DNA from: an uncultured Aquimarina sp.
GTDB taxonomy: Bacteria; Bacteroidota; Bacteroidia; Flavobacteriales; Flavobacteriaceae
DNA length: 64,000 nucleotides
Assembly (NCBI RefSeq): GCF_947500065.1
Contig: NZ_CANMQT010000009.1
Coordinates: forward strand, 1-64,000
Reading direction: 5' to 3'
Position 1 is the stretch's first letter. Every line of letters begins with the position of its first letter. Below are positions 44,123 to 52,793 of this stretch, piece by piece. The notes under the pieces are model-generated. The model was not told where the DNA came from, made no database searches, and saw nothing but the letters and a program-made list of their open reading frames with translations. Made by a program: the position numbers and the translations under genes.

Positions 44123-44667
44123 GTGCAGAAATAATAATCGTGTTAGCTGTTTTACCCGCTATGAAATAATAACTTTCGTTAATTTATACCAGAATTGTTA
44201 TTTCTGTTTTTGAGCAGATTTAAATTTGTAAAAGAAAATACGTTATTAATCTAAATACTACTCAAGTGATTATTACGAACGCTTTTGTATCTAAATTACT
44301 AATGTAATTTTTTGTTTTTTCATCCGAATAATCTAATGCCACTTAAAATTAAAAAGGTGTCAAAATTTAATTTTTTCTTTTGAATTTCATTCTGAAATGA
44401 TTTTAAAGAGAACCCTTAAAGTGATTTCAACGATGTACTCAAAAAAATAACTTTCATTTTATATTTATCCTAATTTTAAGATGGTTTATGTAAAATGTTC
44501 AAAGAACGTGTTTAGAAAAAATATAGATCAGGAATCCTTGTGTCATCTTGATATTATTATATCATTTCTTTTATAAAAATAACAAAAATAAATTAGTGGA
44601 TCGATTGTTTGTATAGTTTTAGTTATCAACTGGTTATGAACTATAGTTATTAACTTTTGTTCATAAA

Positions 44668-44693
44668 AAAAGGCTGCCATTTGGCAACCTTTA
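44668..44693 (-). terminator. Intrinsic terminator after rplS
   Basis: On the minus strand AAAGGTTGCC pairs with GGCAGCCTTT (one G-U pair) over an AAAT loop and runs into seven T, about 20 bases after the rplS stop. Confidence 0.85.
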
Positions 44694-44713
44694 TATTGTA
44701 TAAGAAGTAAGAA

Positions 44714-45064
44714 TTAACTTCTTTTTTCTTTGATACGTGCTTTCTTACCTGTAAGTTCTCTAAAGTAGAATATACGTGCTCTACGAACTTTACCTCTTTT
44801 GTTAACTTCAATTTTCTGAAGTGCTGGTAAGTTAATAGGGAAAATACGTTCTACACCTACTGTTCCAGACATTTTTCTAATTGTAAAAGTTTCACTAGAA
44901 CTAGAACCTCTTCTTTGGATAACAACTCCTCTAAAGAACTGAGTACGTGTCTTGTTTCCTTCTTTAATTTCGTAATATACTGTTATTGTATCACCTGCTG
45001 CAAATTCAGGTAATTCTTTTCTTGTAACAAATTCGTCTTGTACGAATTTTACTAAATCTTCCAT
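44714..45064 (-). CDS. rplS: 50S ribosomal protein L19
   Basis: 116 residues, full length for L19. Typical segments are FAAGDTITVYYEIKEGNKTRTQFFRGVVIQRRG, ETFTIRKMSGTVGVERIFPINLPALQKIEV and KRGKVRRARIFYFRELTGKKARI. L19 sits at the 30S-50S interface. trmD lies upstream on the same strand, as in many bacteria, but a 227-base gap with its own promoter separates them. Confidence 0.97.
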   Translation of the reverse strand: MEDLVKFVQDEFVTRKELPEFAAGDTITVYYEIKEGNKTRTQFFRGVVIQRRGSSSSETFTIRKMSGTVGVERIFPINLPALQKIEVNKRGKVRRARIFYFRELTGKKARIKEKRS

Positions 45065-45137
45065 TTTGAGATAGTTTACTTATGTTTCATTAAAGCAACA
45101 TTCACGATTCTCGCCAGAGGTTATTTTAATCAGGGTG

Positions 45138-45167
45138 CAAAAATAAGTATTATTTAATGATTTGCAA
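45138..45167 (-). promoter_or_regulatory. Promoter of rplS
   Basis: On the minus strand TTG (45165-45167), then exactly 19 bases, then TATTTTTG (45138-45145): both Bacteroidota sigma elements with ideal spacing. The -7 element is 74 bases ahead of the ATG, leaving a 5' leader of roughly 65 bases that could host an autoregulatory fold. Confidence 0.75.
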
Positions 45168-45291
45168 GTATTTATATTATTAATTATTTACTATTGCTAT
45201 TGGTTACCAGATATAAATAGAAAACTGTTTTGATTCTAAAATAATTTCCTTCTAGGGATGTAAATTGATAACTAATAGTAAATTATAAAGA

Positions 45292-45975
45292 TTATTCATT
45301 TTTACCGAGTAAATCCGGTCTGCGTTCCTTCGTTCTTTGGTATGCTTGTTCTTCTCTCCACGCTTCAATTTTTGGGAAATTTCCAGAAGTAAGTACTTCA
45401 GGAACTTTCCATCCCTTATAATCTGCCGGTCTTGTATATATAGGAGGTGCTAACAAATCATCCTGAAACGAATCTGTTAATGCAGAGGTTTCATTACCTA
45501 ACACACCAGGAATTAGTCTAATAATTGCATCACACAAAATCAAAGCACCTAATTCTCCTCCTGAAAGCACATAATCACCAACGGATATCTCTTTTGTAAT
45601 AAAATGATCTCTAACGCGTTGGTCTACACCTTTATAATGACCACAAAGAATGATTAAATTACCTTTTAATGATAATTGATTTGCGATCCCTTGATTTAAG
45701 GTTTCTCCATCAGGAGTCATATAGATGATATCATCATATGTTCTTTCTGCTTTTAATTCAGAGATGCATTTATCGATAGGTTCTACCATCATTACCATAC
45801 CAGCACCACCACCAAATTGATAATCATCTACTTGCTTGTAATTGTTGGTAGTATAATCTCTAAGATTATGGAAGTGAACTTCTACCAGCTCCTTTTCTAT
45901 AGATCGCTTCATGATGGAAGCTTCAAAAGGGCTTTTTAAAATGTCAGGTACAACAGTTATAATATCTATTCGCAT
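45292..45975 (-). CDS. trmD: tRNA (guanine37-N1)-methyltransferase
   Basis: 227 residues, full length for TrmD. The SPOUT knot is marked by MTPDGETLNQGIANQL, LIILCGHYKGVDQRV and VGDYVLSGGELGALILCDAIIRLIPGVLGN. The C-terminal domain includes the LAPPIYTRPADYKGWKVPEVLTSGNF segment. It methylates G37 of tRNAs reading CNN codons and prevents frameshifting. It is followed by rplS. Confidence 0.96.
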   Translation of the reverse strand: MRIDIITVVPDILKSPFEASIMKRSIEKELVEVHFHNLRDYTTNNYKQVDDYQFGGGAGMVMMVEPIDKCISELKAERTYDDIIYMTPDGETLNQGIANQLSLKGNLIILCGHYKGVDQRVRDHFITKEISVGDYVLSGGELGALILCDAIIRLIPGVLGNETSALTDSFQDDLLAPPIYTRPADYKGWKVPEVLTSGNFPKIEAWREEQAYQRTKERRPDLLGKNE

Positions 45976-46036
45976 CTTTTATGATTAAGATTTGCAAAGA
46001 TGCAAAACAATACAGTAAAAATCCAGAGAATTGGTA

Positions 46037-46654
46037 TTACTTCGCTCCAGTTTTACGTTGCTTATTGATTTCATCCTGAAGTTTACGCATTACTTTTTGT
46101 TCTCTCTCTAGTGCCCTACGTCTGTGATCCTCAAACTCGGCTTCTGTTTCTGCTAAAGCTTTTTTCGCTTGTACTGTAACTGAGTTGCTATTTTTAAATT
46201 TAAAAACAAAGAATGCCAATAGTGCTAAAAGCGCTCCAACTATAGTCCACATCATAGTTTTGTAACTTCCCTTCGTAAAGGATATTCCAAGAAAAGTCAT
46301 ACTGTCTTTTTCTTCTGTCACAGCCGAAAGATCTCCATTTGTTTTTGCTAGAGATGCTTCTAGACTTGATATAGAGGCTTGTTGTTCAGTAATTTTTTGA
46401 TTAGAACTATTTAATTTGGATTCTAGTGTTTTAAGAGAATCTATAGTGTTTCCCTTTAGTTTATCTAACCAAACACGTTTTACTACTTTGTATTCTTGAT
46501 ACCTTCCAGATTTTTTAATTACGACATCAAATTGCGTTTGAATATTCTCTTGTTGTAATGCCTGTTCTGCTGTAAGGCTCTCTTCCTGTGCCTGGATGGT
46601 TTCAAAGATAGGAAATAGAGCTATTAAAACTAATAGGTATTTTGATAATTTCAT
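46037..46654 (-). CDS. Membrane coiled-coil protein of unknown function
   Basis: 205 residues. The signal peptide is about 1-22 (ending IQAQ). A periplasmic domain with a coiled coil (LKTLESKLNSSNQKITEQQASISSLEASL, about 75-105) is followed by one membrane helix (MMWTIVGALLALLAFFVFKF, about 134-153) and a basic cytoplasmic helix (HRRRALEREQKVMRKLQDEINKQR). From memory, homologues next to trmD are sometimes labelled tRNA methyltransferase. Nothing in the sequence supports that. Confidence 0.75.
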   Translation of the reverse strand: MKLSKYLLVLIALFPIFETIQAQEESLTAEQALQQENIQTQFDVVIKKSGRYQEYKVVKRVWLDKLKGNTIDSLKTLESKLNSSNQKITEQQASISSLEASLAKTNGDLSAVTEEKDSMTFLGISFTKGSYKTMMWTIVGALLALLAFFVFKFKNSNSVTVQAKKALAETEAEFEDHRRRALEREQKVMRKLQDEINKQRKTGAK

Positions 46655-46882
46655 GTGTGAATTTTGGTTTTTTAATGGTTGATTAAAACTTTAAGATTTA
46701 TAAATTAAACTTCATTTTTATGCGCCCAATAAAGTTGTTTATTTATCGAAATGTTTTGCTCTTGTTTTACGTTAGTCTTTAATTAATTGTAACGGCAATA
46801 AATATACGATATTGTGAGTGATTTAAAAGATTTAACGAGTAAAGCTATGCATTACCTAGGTTATGAAGTATATTAAATAAAA

Positions 46883-46908
46883 AAGTCGCTATATTTTTAT
46901 AGCGACTT
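46883..46908 (-). terminator. Intrinsic terminator after gap
   Basis: A perfect 11-bp stem (AAGTCGCTATA with TATAGCGACTT) and a TTTT loop, followed on the minus strand by TTTTATT. It ends 23 bases after the gap stop. Confidence 0.85.
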
Positions 46909-46931
46909 TAGTTGTTTTATGTATATGCTTT

Positions 46932-48380
46932 CTAGTAATAAGTATAGCGTCTTACTTTGGCAATATATTTAGATAATCTAATTACCTGATGACTATACCC
47001 ATATTCATTATCATACCAAACATAAAGGACTGCATTATTACCCTTTGCGTCTACGATTGTTGCATTACTGTCATATATGGATGGTGCAGATGAACCAACT
47101 ATATCGCTAGAAACTAATTCGTTATCCAGAGAATATTTAATTTGTTCTACAAGACTTCCTTCTAAAGCGTATTTTTTGATAATTGCATTCATACTTTCTT
47201 TAGAAGCTTTTTTATCCAAATTAAGATTAAGAATTGCTAAAGATCCGTTAGGTACAGGTACTCTAATGGCATTAGAAGTTAATTTTCCTTCGAAACTAGG
47301 TAATGCTTTAGAAACTGCCTTTCCTGCTCCGGTTTCCGTAATCACCATATTTAAAGCTGCAGCGCGACCTCTACGGTACTTGCTGTGCATATTGTCTACT
47401 AAATTCTGATCATTTGTATATGCGTGTATTGTTTCTAAATGACCATTTATAACTCCAAAACTTTCGTCTACAGCTTGTAGGATAGGTGTAATAGCATTGG
47501 TAGTACAGGATGCTGCAGAAAATATATTTACTTTATCTGGATTGTGTTCTTTATGGTTTACACCATGCACAATATTAGGAATTCCTTTTCCAGGAGCTGT
47601 AAGTAAGACTTTGTCAATTCCTTTTGCAATTAAATGTCTGCTTAATGCTTCCTTGTCTCTAAATGCTCCGGTATTGTCTATTAATAATGCACCGTCAATT
47701 CCAAAAGAAGTGTAATCTATATCTTCTGGGTTATTGGCGCTAATTATTTTTACCGTGGTACCATTGATGATCAAGGAGCTGTTTGCTATGTCTGTTTCTA
47801 CTAAACCGGAAAATTCACCATGAACCGAATCATTTCTTAATAAAGAAGCTCTTTTTTCTAAAATTTCTTCTGTGATAGATCCTCTAGTAACAATAGCTCT
47901 TAATCTTAATTGACTTCCTTTTCCAGTAATGGTCATTAATTCTCTCGCTACTAAACGTCCAATACGACCAAAACCGTAAAGAACTACGTCCTTAGGAGAA
48001 ATGTTTTTAAACTTCTTGGCATCCTTTAGTTTGTTCATTACAAAACTAGTTGCCGAATCAAATTCATTACCAGCAAGATGATACTCGTAAGTAAGCTTAC
48101 CTATGTCTAATTTAGCAGGAGGTAAGTCCATTAATTTAATAGCTTGTGCAATTTCTACAGAGTCAAAAATCGAAATTGGTTTTTGAACAAACTCGCCAGC
48201 GTATTCATGTAAATTAAGGATTTCACTTACATTTTTATCAATTAACTGGTTGCGAAAGAGTACTAATTCGATAGAATTGTCGTACCATAAATCGCTTACA
48301 GTTTTAATAAACGCCACTGTTGCACGGCGTCTGTCTGCCTGAAAGGCAAGTTCTTTCTCATAAACTTCGTTAGAACTCAT
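46932..48380 (-). CDS. gap: Glyceraldehyde-3-phosphate dehydrogenase, long N-terminal form
   Basis: 482 residues, against about 335 for common GAPDH. The extra 130 residues are a helical N-terminal extension (ELAFQADRRRATVAFIKTVSDLWYDN; YEYHLAGNEFDSATSFVMNKL). The Rossmann motif VVLYGFGRIGRLVAREL (133-149) and the catalytic SAASCTTNAITP with Cys292 are intact, as is the C-terminal WYDNEYGYSHQVIRL. It catalyses the reversible oxidation and phosphorylation of glyceraldehyde 3-phosphate. The extension recurs in Bacteroidota homologues, as far as I recall. Its role is unclear. Confidence 0.93.
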   Translation of the reverse strand: MSSNEVYEKELAFQADRRRATVAFIKTVSDLWYDNSIELVLFRNQLIDKNVSEILNLHEYAGEFVQKPISIFDSVEIAQAIKLMDLPPAKLDIGKLTYEYHLAGNEFDSATSFVMNKLKDAKKFKNISPKDVVLYGFGRIGRLVARELMTITGKGSQLRLRAIVTRGSITEEILEKRASLLRNDSVHGEFSGLVETDIANSSLIINGTTVKIISANNPEDIDYTSFGIDGALLIDNTGAFRDKEALSRHLIAKGIDKVLLTAPGKGIPNIVHGVNHKEHNPDKVNIFSAASCTTNAITPILQAVDESFGVINGHLETIHAYTNDQNLVDNMHSKYRRGRAAALNMVITETGAGKAVSKALPSFEGKLTSNAIRVPVPNGSLAILNLNLDKKASKESMNAIIKKYALEGSLVEQIKYSLDNELVSSDIVGSSAPSIYDSNATIVDAKGNNAVLYVWYDNEYGYSHQVIRLSKYIAKVRRYTYY

Positions 48381-48414
48381 AATGTGTTGTGTTTTACAAT
48401 CTTGAAATTTCGCG

Positions 48415-48422
48415 CAAAATTA
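48415..48422 (-). promoter_or_regulatory. -7 promoter element of gap
   Basis: TAATTTTG on the minus strand, a perfect TAnnTTTG match followed by CGCG, 34 bases before the ATG at 48380. A TTTA lies 19 bases further upstream as a weak -33 element. Confidence 0.55.
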
Positions 48423-48472
48423 TGAATTTCAAACGTTTTCGTAAAGCTTTTTGAATAAAAAAATCCCATTAC

Positions 48473-48501
48473 TTTTTACAAGCAATGGGATCATTGATTT
48501 T
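48473..48501 (-). terminator. Intrinsic terminator after the HtrA protease gene
   Basis: On the minus strand ATCCCATTGCTT pairs with AAGTAATGGGAT (one G-U pair) over a GTAAA loop, then a run of seven T. It begins 15 bases after the stop. Confidence 0.85.
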
Positions 48502-48515
48502 ATATGGTGTTATAT

Positions 48516-49934
48516 CTAATTTTGAAATACAAATTCACGCTTTTCTCCATTTCGATCTATTAGGCTAATTGTAATATCTTCTTCAGGATATTTACTTTCA
48601 ATGATTTGTTTTACTTGTAAAACATTTTTCACTTTTTTACCATCTATCTCACTAATAATTAATCCTTCTAGGTTGTATCGTTGCATTTTAGGACTTAATG
48701 CTTTGCTAATAATAACACCGTGATCAAGATTGAATTTTTCTAAATAACCTTTAATAGGGTTTGTTACTTCTACGCCTACATCTTCAATATTATACTGTTG
48801 TATAACATATTTAGATAGTGTTACCGGTACATTTAGTTCTTTTTGCTTTCTTAGTATTTTTACATTGATTACATCGTTAGGGCTCTTACTATTAACATAT
48901 CCCGTAAGGTCAGCAAATTTGCGTATCTGTAATCCGTCTATTTCTCTGATTACATCTCCTTCTTGAAGACCTGCTTTTTTTGCTCCACTATCCTCTTCAA
49001 CACTTGCAATCAAAACTCCCTGAGATACTGAGATGCCATAATCCTCCATAGCTTTTGGGTTTATGGTACCTCCTCGAATACCAAGGATACCTTTTTGTAC
49101 GTCCCCGAACTCAAGGATGTCTTCTACAATTTTACGGGCATTATTAGAGGGGACAGCAAAGGCGTATCCTACATAACTACCTGTTTGTGATGTAATGGCT
49201 GTGTTGATTCCAATTAATTCACCTTGGATATTTACTAATGCTCCACCACTGTTTCCAGGGTTAATAGCAGCATCTGTTTGTATAAAAGATTGAATGTTGC
49301 CGTCATATTCATTAAGATCTCTTGATTTTGCACTAATGATACCTGCAGTAACCGTTGATGTTAGGTTAAAGGGGTTACCGACTGCTAATACCCATTCTCC
49401 AATTTTGGCAGTATTAGAATCTCCAAAAGGTATATATGAAAGCTTTTCGGTAGTGTCAATTTTAAGTAATGCAATGTCAGACTGTGGAGCAGTACCTATT
49501 ACTTCTGCCTTATAAGATTTATTATTATTTAATGTAACCTCTAAATCTGTAGCACCATTTATAACATGGTTATTTGTTACAATATATCCATCCTCTGTAA
49601 TGATAACACCAGAGCCAGCTCCTTGTATTCTTCTCTCCTTGGATCCTCCATTTCTGAAGTATTCCATAAGATTTCTTGGGGTTTTCGTAATTCCATATTG
49701 TTTTACATGGACCACTGCATTAACAGTTTTTTCTGCAGCTATAGTGAAATCTGCATTTGTATTTACGTTATTTAAATTCGTGGCGTTATATGTTGCTGGA
49801 ATTAAGGTTGAGTTTGGGGTAGTTTCATATTTAGTGATCATAACAGCATCAGGTTCTAAAAATGCCTTGTATGCTCCTAATGTCATAACACCTGCTAAAA
49901 TAGCGACAACCAATAAGCTTAAAAATCTTTTCAT
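48516..49934 (-). CDS. degP: Periplasmic HtrA/DegP-type serine protease
   Basis: 472 residues. A membrane-anchoring N-terminal hydrophobic segment (about 4-22) leads to a trypsin-like domain with His123 (VTNNHVI), Asp153 (SDIALLKI) and Ser229 (INPGNSGGAL). Two PDZ domains follow (about 285-370 with GVLIASVEEDSGAKKAGLQEGDVIREIDG, and about 385-470). It degrades or refolds damaged envelope proteins. It is transcribed away from dapF and followed by a terminator. Confidence 0.93.
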   Translation of the reverse strand: MKRFLSLLVVAILAGVMTLGAYKAFLEPDAVMITKYETTPNSTLIPATYNATNLNNVNTNADFTIAAEKTVNAVVHVKQYGITKTPRNLMEYFRNGGSKERRIQGAGSGVIITEDGYIVTNNHVINGATDLEVTLNNNKSYKAEVIGTAPQSDIALLKIDTTEKLSYIPFGDSNTAKIGEWVLAVGNPFNLTSTVTAGIISAKSRDLNEYDGNIQSFIQTDAAINPGNSGGALVNIQGELIGINTAITSQTGSYVGYAFAVPSNNARKIVEDILEFGDVQKGILGIRGGTINPKAMEDYGISVSQGVLIASVEEDSGAKKAGLQEGDVIREIDGLQIRKFADLTGYVNSKSPNDVINVKILRKQKELNVPVTLSKYVIQQYNIEDVGVEVTNPIKGYLEKFNLDHGVIISKALSPKMQRYNLEGLIISEIDGKKVKNVLQVKQIIESKYPEEDITISLIDRNGEKREFVFQN

Positions 49935-50070
49935 CTTCTTTTTCGTTTTTCGTTTAATTTGACTAGTACTATATTATAGACTCTTAATAACTATTAAAAT
50001 TACAACTATAGTATATTTTTTTTTGATATTTAACGCTCTGTTAACAACGATAACATGTTTACTTTCTTTG

Positions 50071-50078
50071 TACCTTTG
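50071..50078 (+). promoter_or_regulatory. -7 promoter element of the dapF operon
   Basis: TACCTTTG, a perfect TAnnTTTG match, 23 bases before the dapF ATG, in the divergent region shared with the HtrA gene. No clear -33 TTTG is seen at the right distance. Confidence 0.6.
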
Positions 50079-50101
50079 CCTTTTATAATTGAATAAGAAT
50101 A

Positions 50102-50887
50102 ATGAATATTACTTTTTACAAATATCAAGGAACTGGCAACGACTTTGTAATCATTGATAATAGACAATCAATTTTGACCAAAAATAATACCAAACTTTTC
50201 GAAAGACTTTGTGATAGGAAATTTGGGATAGGGGCTGACGGATTGATGCTTTTGGAACTACCTGAAAACGATGAAGATGACTTTACTATGGTGTATTTTA
50301 ATGCAGATGGTAATGAGAGTTCCATGTGTGGTAATGGAGGAAGATGCCTTGTTGCGTTTGCAGCATTTCTTGGAGTTGTAGAAGATAAGGCTACATTTAC
50401 TGCAATAGATGGAAAGCATAAAGCTGAAATTAAAGATGGTCTTGTTTATTTGCAAATGCAGAATGTTTCAAAGATAGAAAAGTATGATTCTCATCTATTT
50501 TTGAATACAGGTTCTCCTCATCATGTGACTATGGTTAATGATTTGATTCATTATGATGTTACTAGTGTTGGACGGGAAATCAGAAATGGTGCGCCGTACT
50601 TTGAAACGGGGAGTAATGTTAATTTTGTAGAGAAAGAGGAAGAAGATGTGTTTGCAGTTCGCACATATGAAAGAGGTGTTGAAGATGAAACATTATCTTG
50701 CGGGACAGGTGTTACTGCGGTAGCATTGTCCATGTATACTACAAAAATGACTGATAAGGAAGAGGTAAATATTAAAACTCTTGGCGGTGAATTAAAAGTC
50801 ACTTTTAAACAGACAGATGATGGTTATGAGGATATATTTCTTATTGGCCCAGCGGAACAAGTTTTTAAAGGAGAGATTACATGTTAA
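50102..50887 (+). CDS. dapF: Diaminopimelate epimerase
   Basis: 261 residues. The two catalytic cysteines are in ESSMCGNGGRC (Cys76) and ETLSCGTGVTA (Cys200), with FYKYQGTGNDFVIID at the start. It converts LL- to meso-diaminopimelate for peptidoglycan and lysine. It overlaps the following GNAT gene by seven bases. The cluster dapF, GNAT, mltG, lysozyme-like protein is devoted to the cell wall. Confidence 0.96.
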   Translation: MNITFYKYQGTGNDFVIIDNRQSILTKNNTKLFERLCDRKFGIGADGLMLLELPENDEDDFTMVYFNADGNESSMCGNGGRCLVAFAAFLGVVEDKATFTAIDGKHKAEIKDGLVYLQMQNVSKIEKYDSHLFLNTGSPHHVTMVNDLIHYDVTSVGREIRNGAPYFETGSNVNFVEKEEEDVFAVRTYERGVEDETLSCGTGVTAVALSMYTTKMTDKEEVNIKTLGGELKVTFKQTDDGYEDIFLIGPAEQVFKGEITC

Positions 50888-51408
50888 CACTTAAGGGTGA
50901 ACATATTTATTTAAGAGCATTAGAGCCTGAAGATCTGGATTTTGTTTATCTAATAGAAAATGATGAACGGATATGGGAGATGAGTACTACGCAAACACCT
51001 TATTCGAGGTTTTTGATTAAACAATATTTAGAGAACGCTCATCAGGATATTTATGATGCAAAACAGTTACGACTTGTAATATGTTCTTATGATGAAGCCT
51101 CATTAGGACTTATAGATTTGTTTGATTTTAATCCTACCCATAATAGAGCTGGTGTAGGTATTCTTATTGCAGAAGAAGAACATCGAGGTAAAGGGTATGG
51201 AAAAGAAGCTTTGACTCTTGTCAAAAATTATGGAAAAACTCATCTTCGCTTACATCAATTATATGCTAATATTGCAGAGGATAACTTAGCAAGTATAAAA
51301 ATGTTTGAGAAGGAAGGGTTTGAAAAAATAGGAACAAAGAAAGAATGGAACCTTGTGGATGGTAAATACAAGGATGAACTTTTATATCAGCTTATATATG
51401 TACATTAA
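50881..51408 (+). CDS. GNAT-family N-acetyltransferase (RimJ/RimL-like)
   Basis: 175 residues. The acetyl-CoA loop is AGVGILIAEEEHRGKGYGKEALTL (about 95-118) and the C-terminal GNAT strand-helix is ANIAEDNLASIKMFEKEGFEKIGTKKEW. The start LTLKGEHIYLRALEPEDLDFVYLIENDE is typical of the RimJ/L group. It overlaps dapF at one end and mltG at the other, so the three are one transcript. The acceptor substrate is unknown. Confidence 0.88.
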   Translation: MLTLKGEHIYLRALEPEDLDFVYLIENDERIWEMSTTQTPYSRFLIKQYLENAHQDIYDAKQLRLVICSYDEASLGLIDLFDFNPTHNRAGVGILIAEEEHRGKGYGKEALTLVKNYGKTHLRLHQLYANIAEDNLASIKMFEKEGFEKIGTKKEWNLVDGKYKDELLYQLIYVH

Positions 51409-52441
51409 GAAAATATTATTGATAATAGCCTTAATAGGTTTAGTAGTAGGAGGATGGTTTGCGTATTACGTCTACCAGGCAGTTTTTTCTCCAAACACAA
51501 ATTTTGAAACAGAAACAACTACAATCTATATACCTTCTGGAACTACATTTCCAGAATTAAGAAAAATTTTATATCCATTATTAAAGAATCCCTCAAGTTT
51601 TGATAAAATAGCGGATAAAAAAGGATATACTAATAAGGTGAAAGCTGGTAGGTATATCATAAAAAAGGATTTAAATAATAATGAACTGGTGGGTCTGTTA
51701 AGAAGTAAAAACCAACCAATTCAGTTAAGTTTTAATAATCAAGAAAGATTAGAGAATTTAGCGGGTAGAGTTGCTCAGCAAATAGAAGCGGACAGTATCT
51801 CTTTGATCAAAGCTTTTAAAGAGAGTACTTTTTTTAATGAACATGGTTTTACGATTGATAATGCTTTAGCAATGTATGTTCCTAATAAGTATGAGTTTTT
51901 TTGGAACACATCTGCAGAACAGTTTAGAGGCCGTATGTTAAAGGAGTATAAACGATTCTGGAATGATAAAAGAAGAGAAAAAGCTAAGAATATTGGTTTA
52001 ACGTTAAGTGAAGTGGTGACAGTGGCTTCTATTGTTCAGAAAGAAACAGCTAAAGTAGATGAACGCCCAAGAGTGGCGGGAGTTTATATGAATCGTTATA
52101 AAAACGGATGGAAGTTGGATGCAGATCCCACAGTTATTTATGCGCTTAAAAAACATAGGGATGATTGGGATATCGTTATAAAAAGAGTGTTGTATAAGGA
52201 TCTTGAACTCGATAGTCCGTATAATACATATAAATATAAAACTTTACCACCAGGGCCTATTACTATGCCTGATATTTCTTCTATTGATGCAGTTTTAAAC
52301 TATGAAAAGCATGACTATTATTTCTTTGTCGCTAATGTGGAAAATTTTGGGTATCATAAATTTGCTAAGACTATAGCTCAGCATGGTAGAAACAAAAAAC
52401 AGTACGTGGATTGGATCAATAAGCAAGGTATAAATCGATAG
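51398..52441 (+). CDS. mltG: Endolytic murein transglycosylase MltG
   Basis: 347 residues from the ATG at 51398, which overlaps the GNAT stop by 11 bases. The longer frame from 51353 would extend into the GNAT gene and push the membrane helix inward. One N-terminal membrane helix (KKILLIIALIGLVVGGWFAYY) precedes the YceG domain with catalytic Glu216 (VASIVQKETAKVDERPRVAGVYMNR) and LDADPTVIYAL. C-terminal PPGPITMPDISSIDAVLNYEKHDYYFFV is typical. It cuts nascent glycan strands and sets their length. Confidence 0.94.
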   Translation: MYIKKILLIIALIGLVVGGWFAYYVYQAVFSPNTNFETETTTIYIPSGTTFPELRKILYPLLKNPSSFDKIADKKGYTNKVKAGRYIIKKDLNNNELVGLLRSKNQPIQLSFNNQERLENLAGRVAQQIEADSISLIKAFKESTFFNEHGFTIDNALAMYVPNKYEFFWNTSAEQFRGRMLKEYKRFWNDKRREKAKNIGLTLSEVVTVASIVQKETAKVDERPRVAGVYMNRYKNGWKLDADPTVIYALKKHRDDWDIVIKRVLYKDLELDSPYNTYKYKTLPPGPITMPDISSIDAVLNYEKHDYYFFVANVENFGYHKFAKTIAQHGRNKKQYVDWINKQGINR

Positions 52442-52793
52442 AATTTACTGGATGCTTTTGTAGGAAAAAAAAGTTTTTTAATTTCCTTCATGAGGTATTT
52501 CGGGTTTACTTATTAACAAAAACCTTTGAAATCCTGTGAATTACTTACTGAAGATGCGATTTAATTTCTATCGACTAAAACTACCAATTTGACGTTTAAA
52601 TACAGTTTTTAAGACTTTTTGTAGTTTTTTTTAACAATTTTCAACCCTTTTTTAAGTGTAAAATACTGTTTTTCAGTGTTATAATAAATTTAACATCTGA
52701 TGGATGGAGAGTTAAAATAAAGCCGTATATTTGCACCGCAAAAATTTAAGTAGAGGGGAACGTCTTTTTGATGTCTACTTAGAAATTTTTTAT
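52442..52793 (+). promoter_or_regulatory. Gene-free region with promoter and leader hairpin before the lysozyme-like gene
   Basis: About 350 bases without a gene. TATATTTG (52726-52733) is a perfect TAnnTTTG element, 60 bases before the ATG at 52794. The predicted leader holds an 8-bp inverted repeat (TAAGTAGA at 52747-52754, TCTACTTA at 52774-52781) around a 19-base loop containing GGGGAACG. The stretch 52442-52700 has T-rich tracts and a weak GGAAA/TTTCC hairpin near 52462, but no clear terminator. Confidence 0.5.

Larger units (their letters stand above)
43749..44713. other. Gene-free 965-base region with orphan hairpin
   Basis: No frame here looks coding. On the plus strand TAGTTTTG (43977-43984) matches the TAnnTTTG element, and an unassigned terminator-like hairpin lies 100 bases later (44083-44122). 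Between them is AAAGGATAGAAAAAATG followed by an eight-codon frame (MVVVKKRA). Nearer icd, on the minus strand, a TATCTTCG sequence close to 43940 is a plausible icd -7 element. The stretch 44123-44660 is AT-rich and holds nothing I can name until the rplS terminator. Confidence 0.4.
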
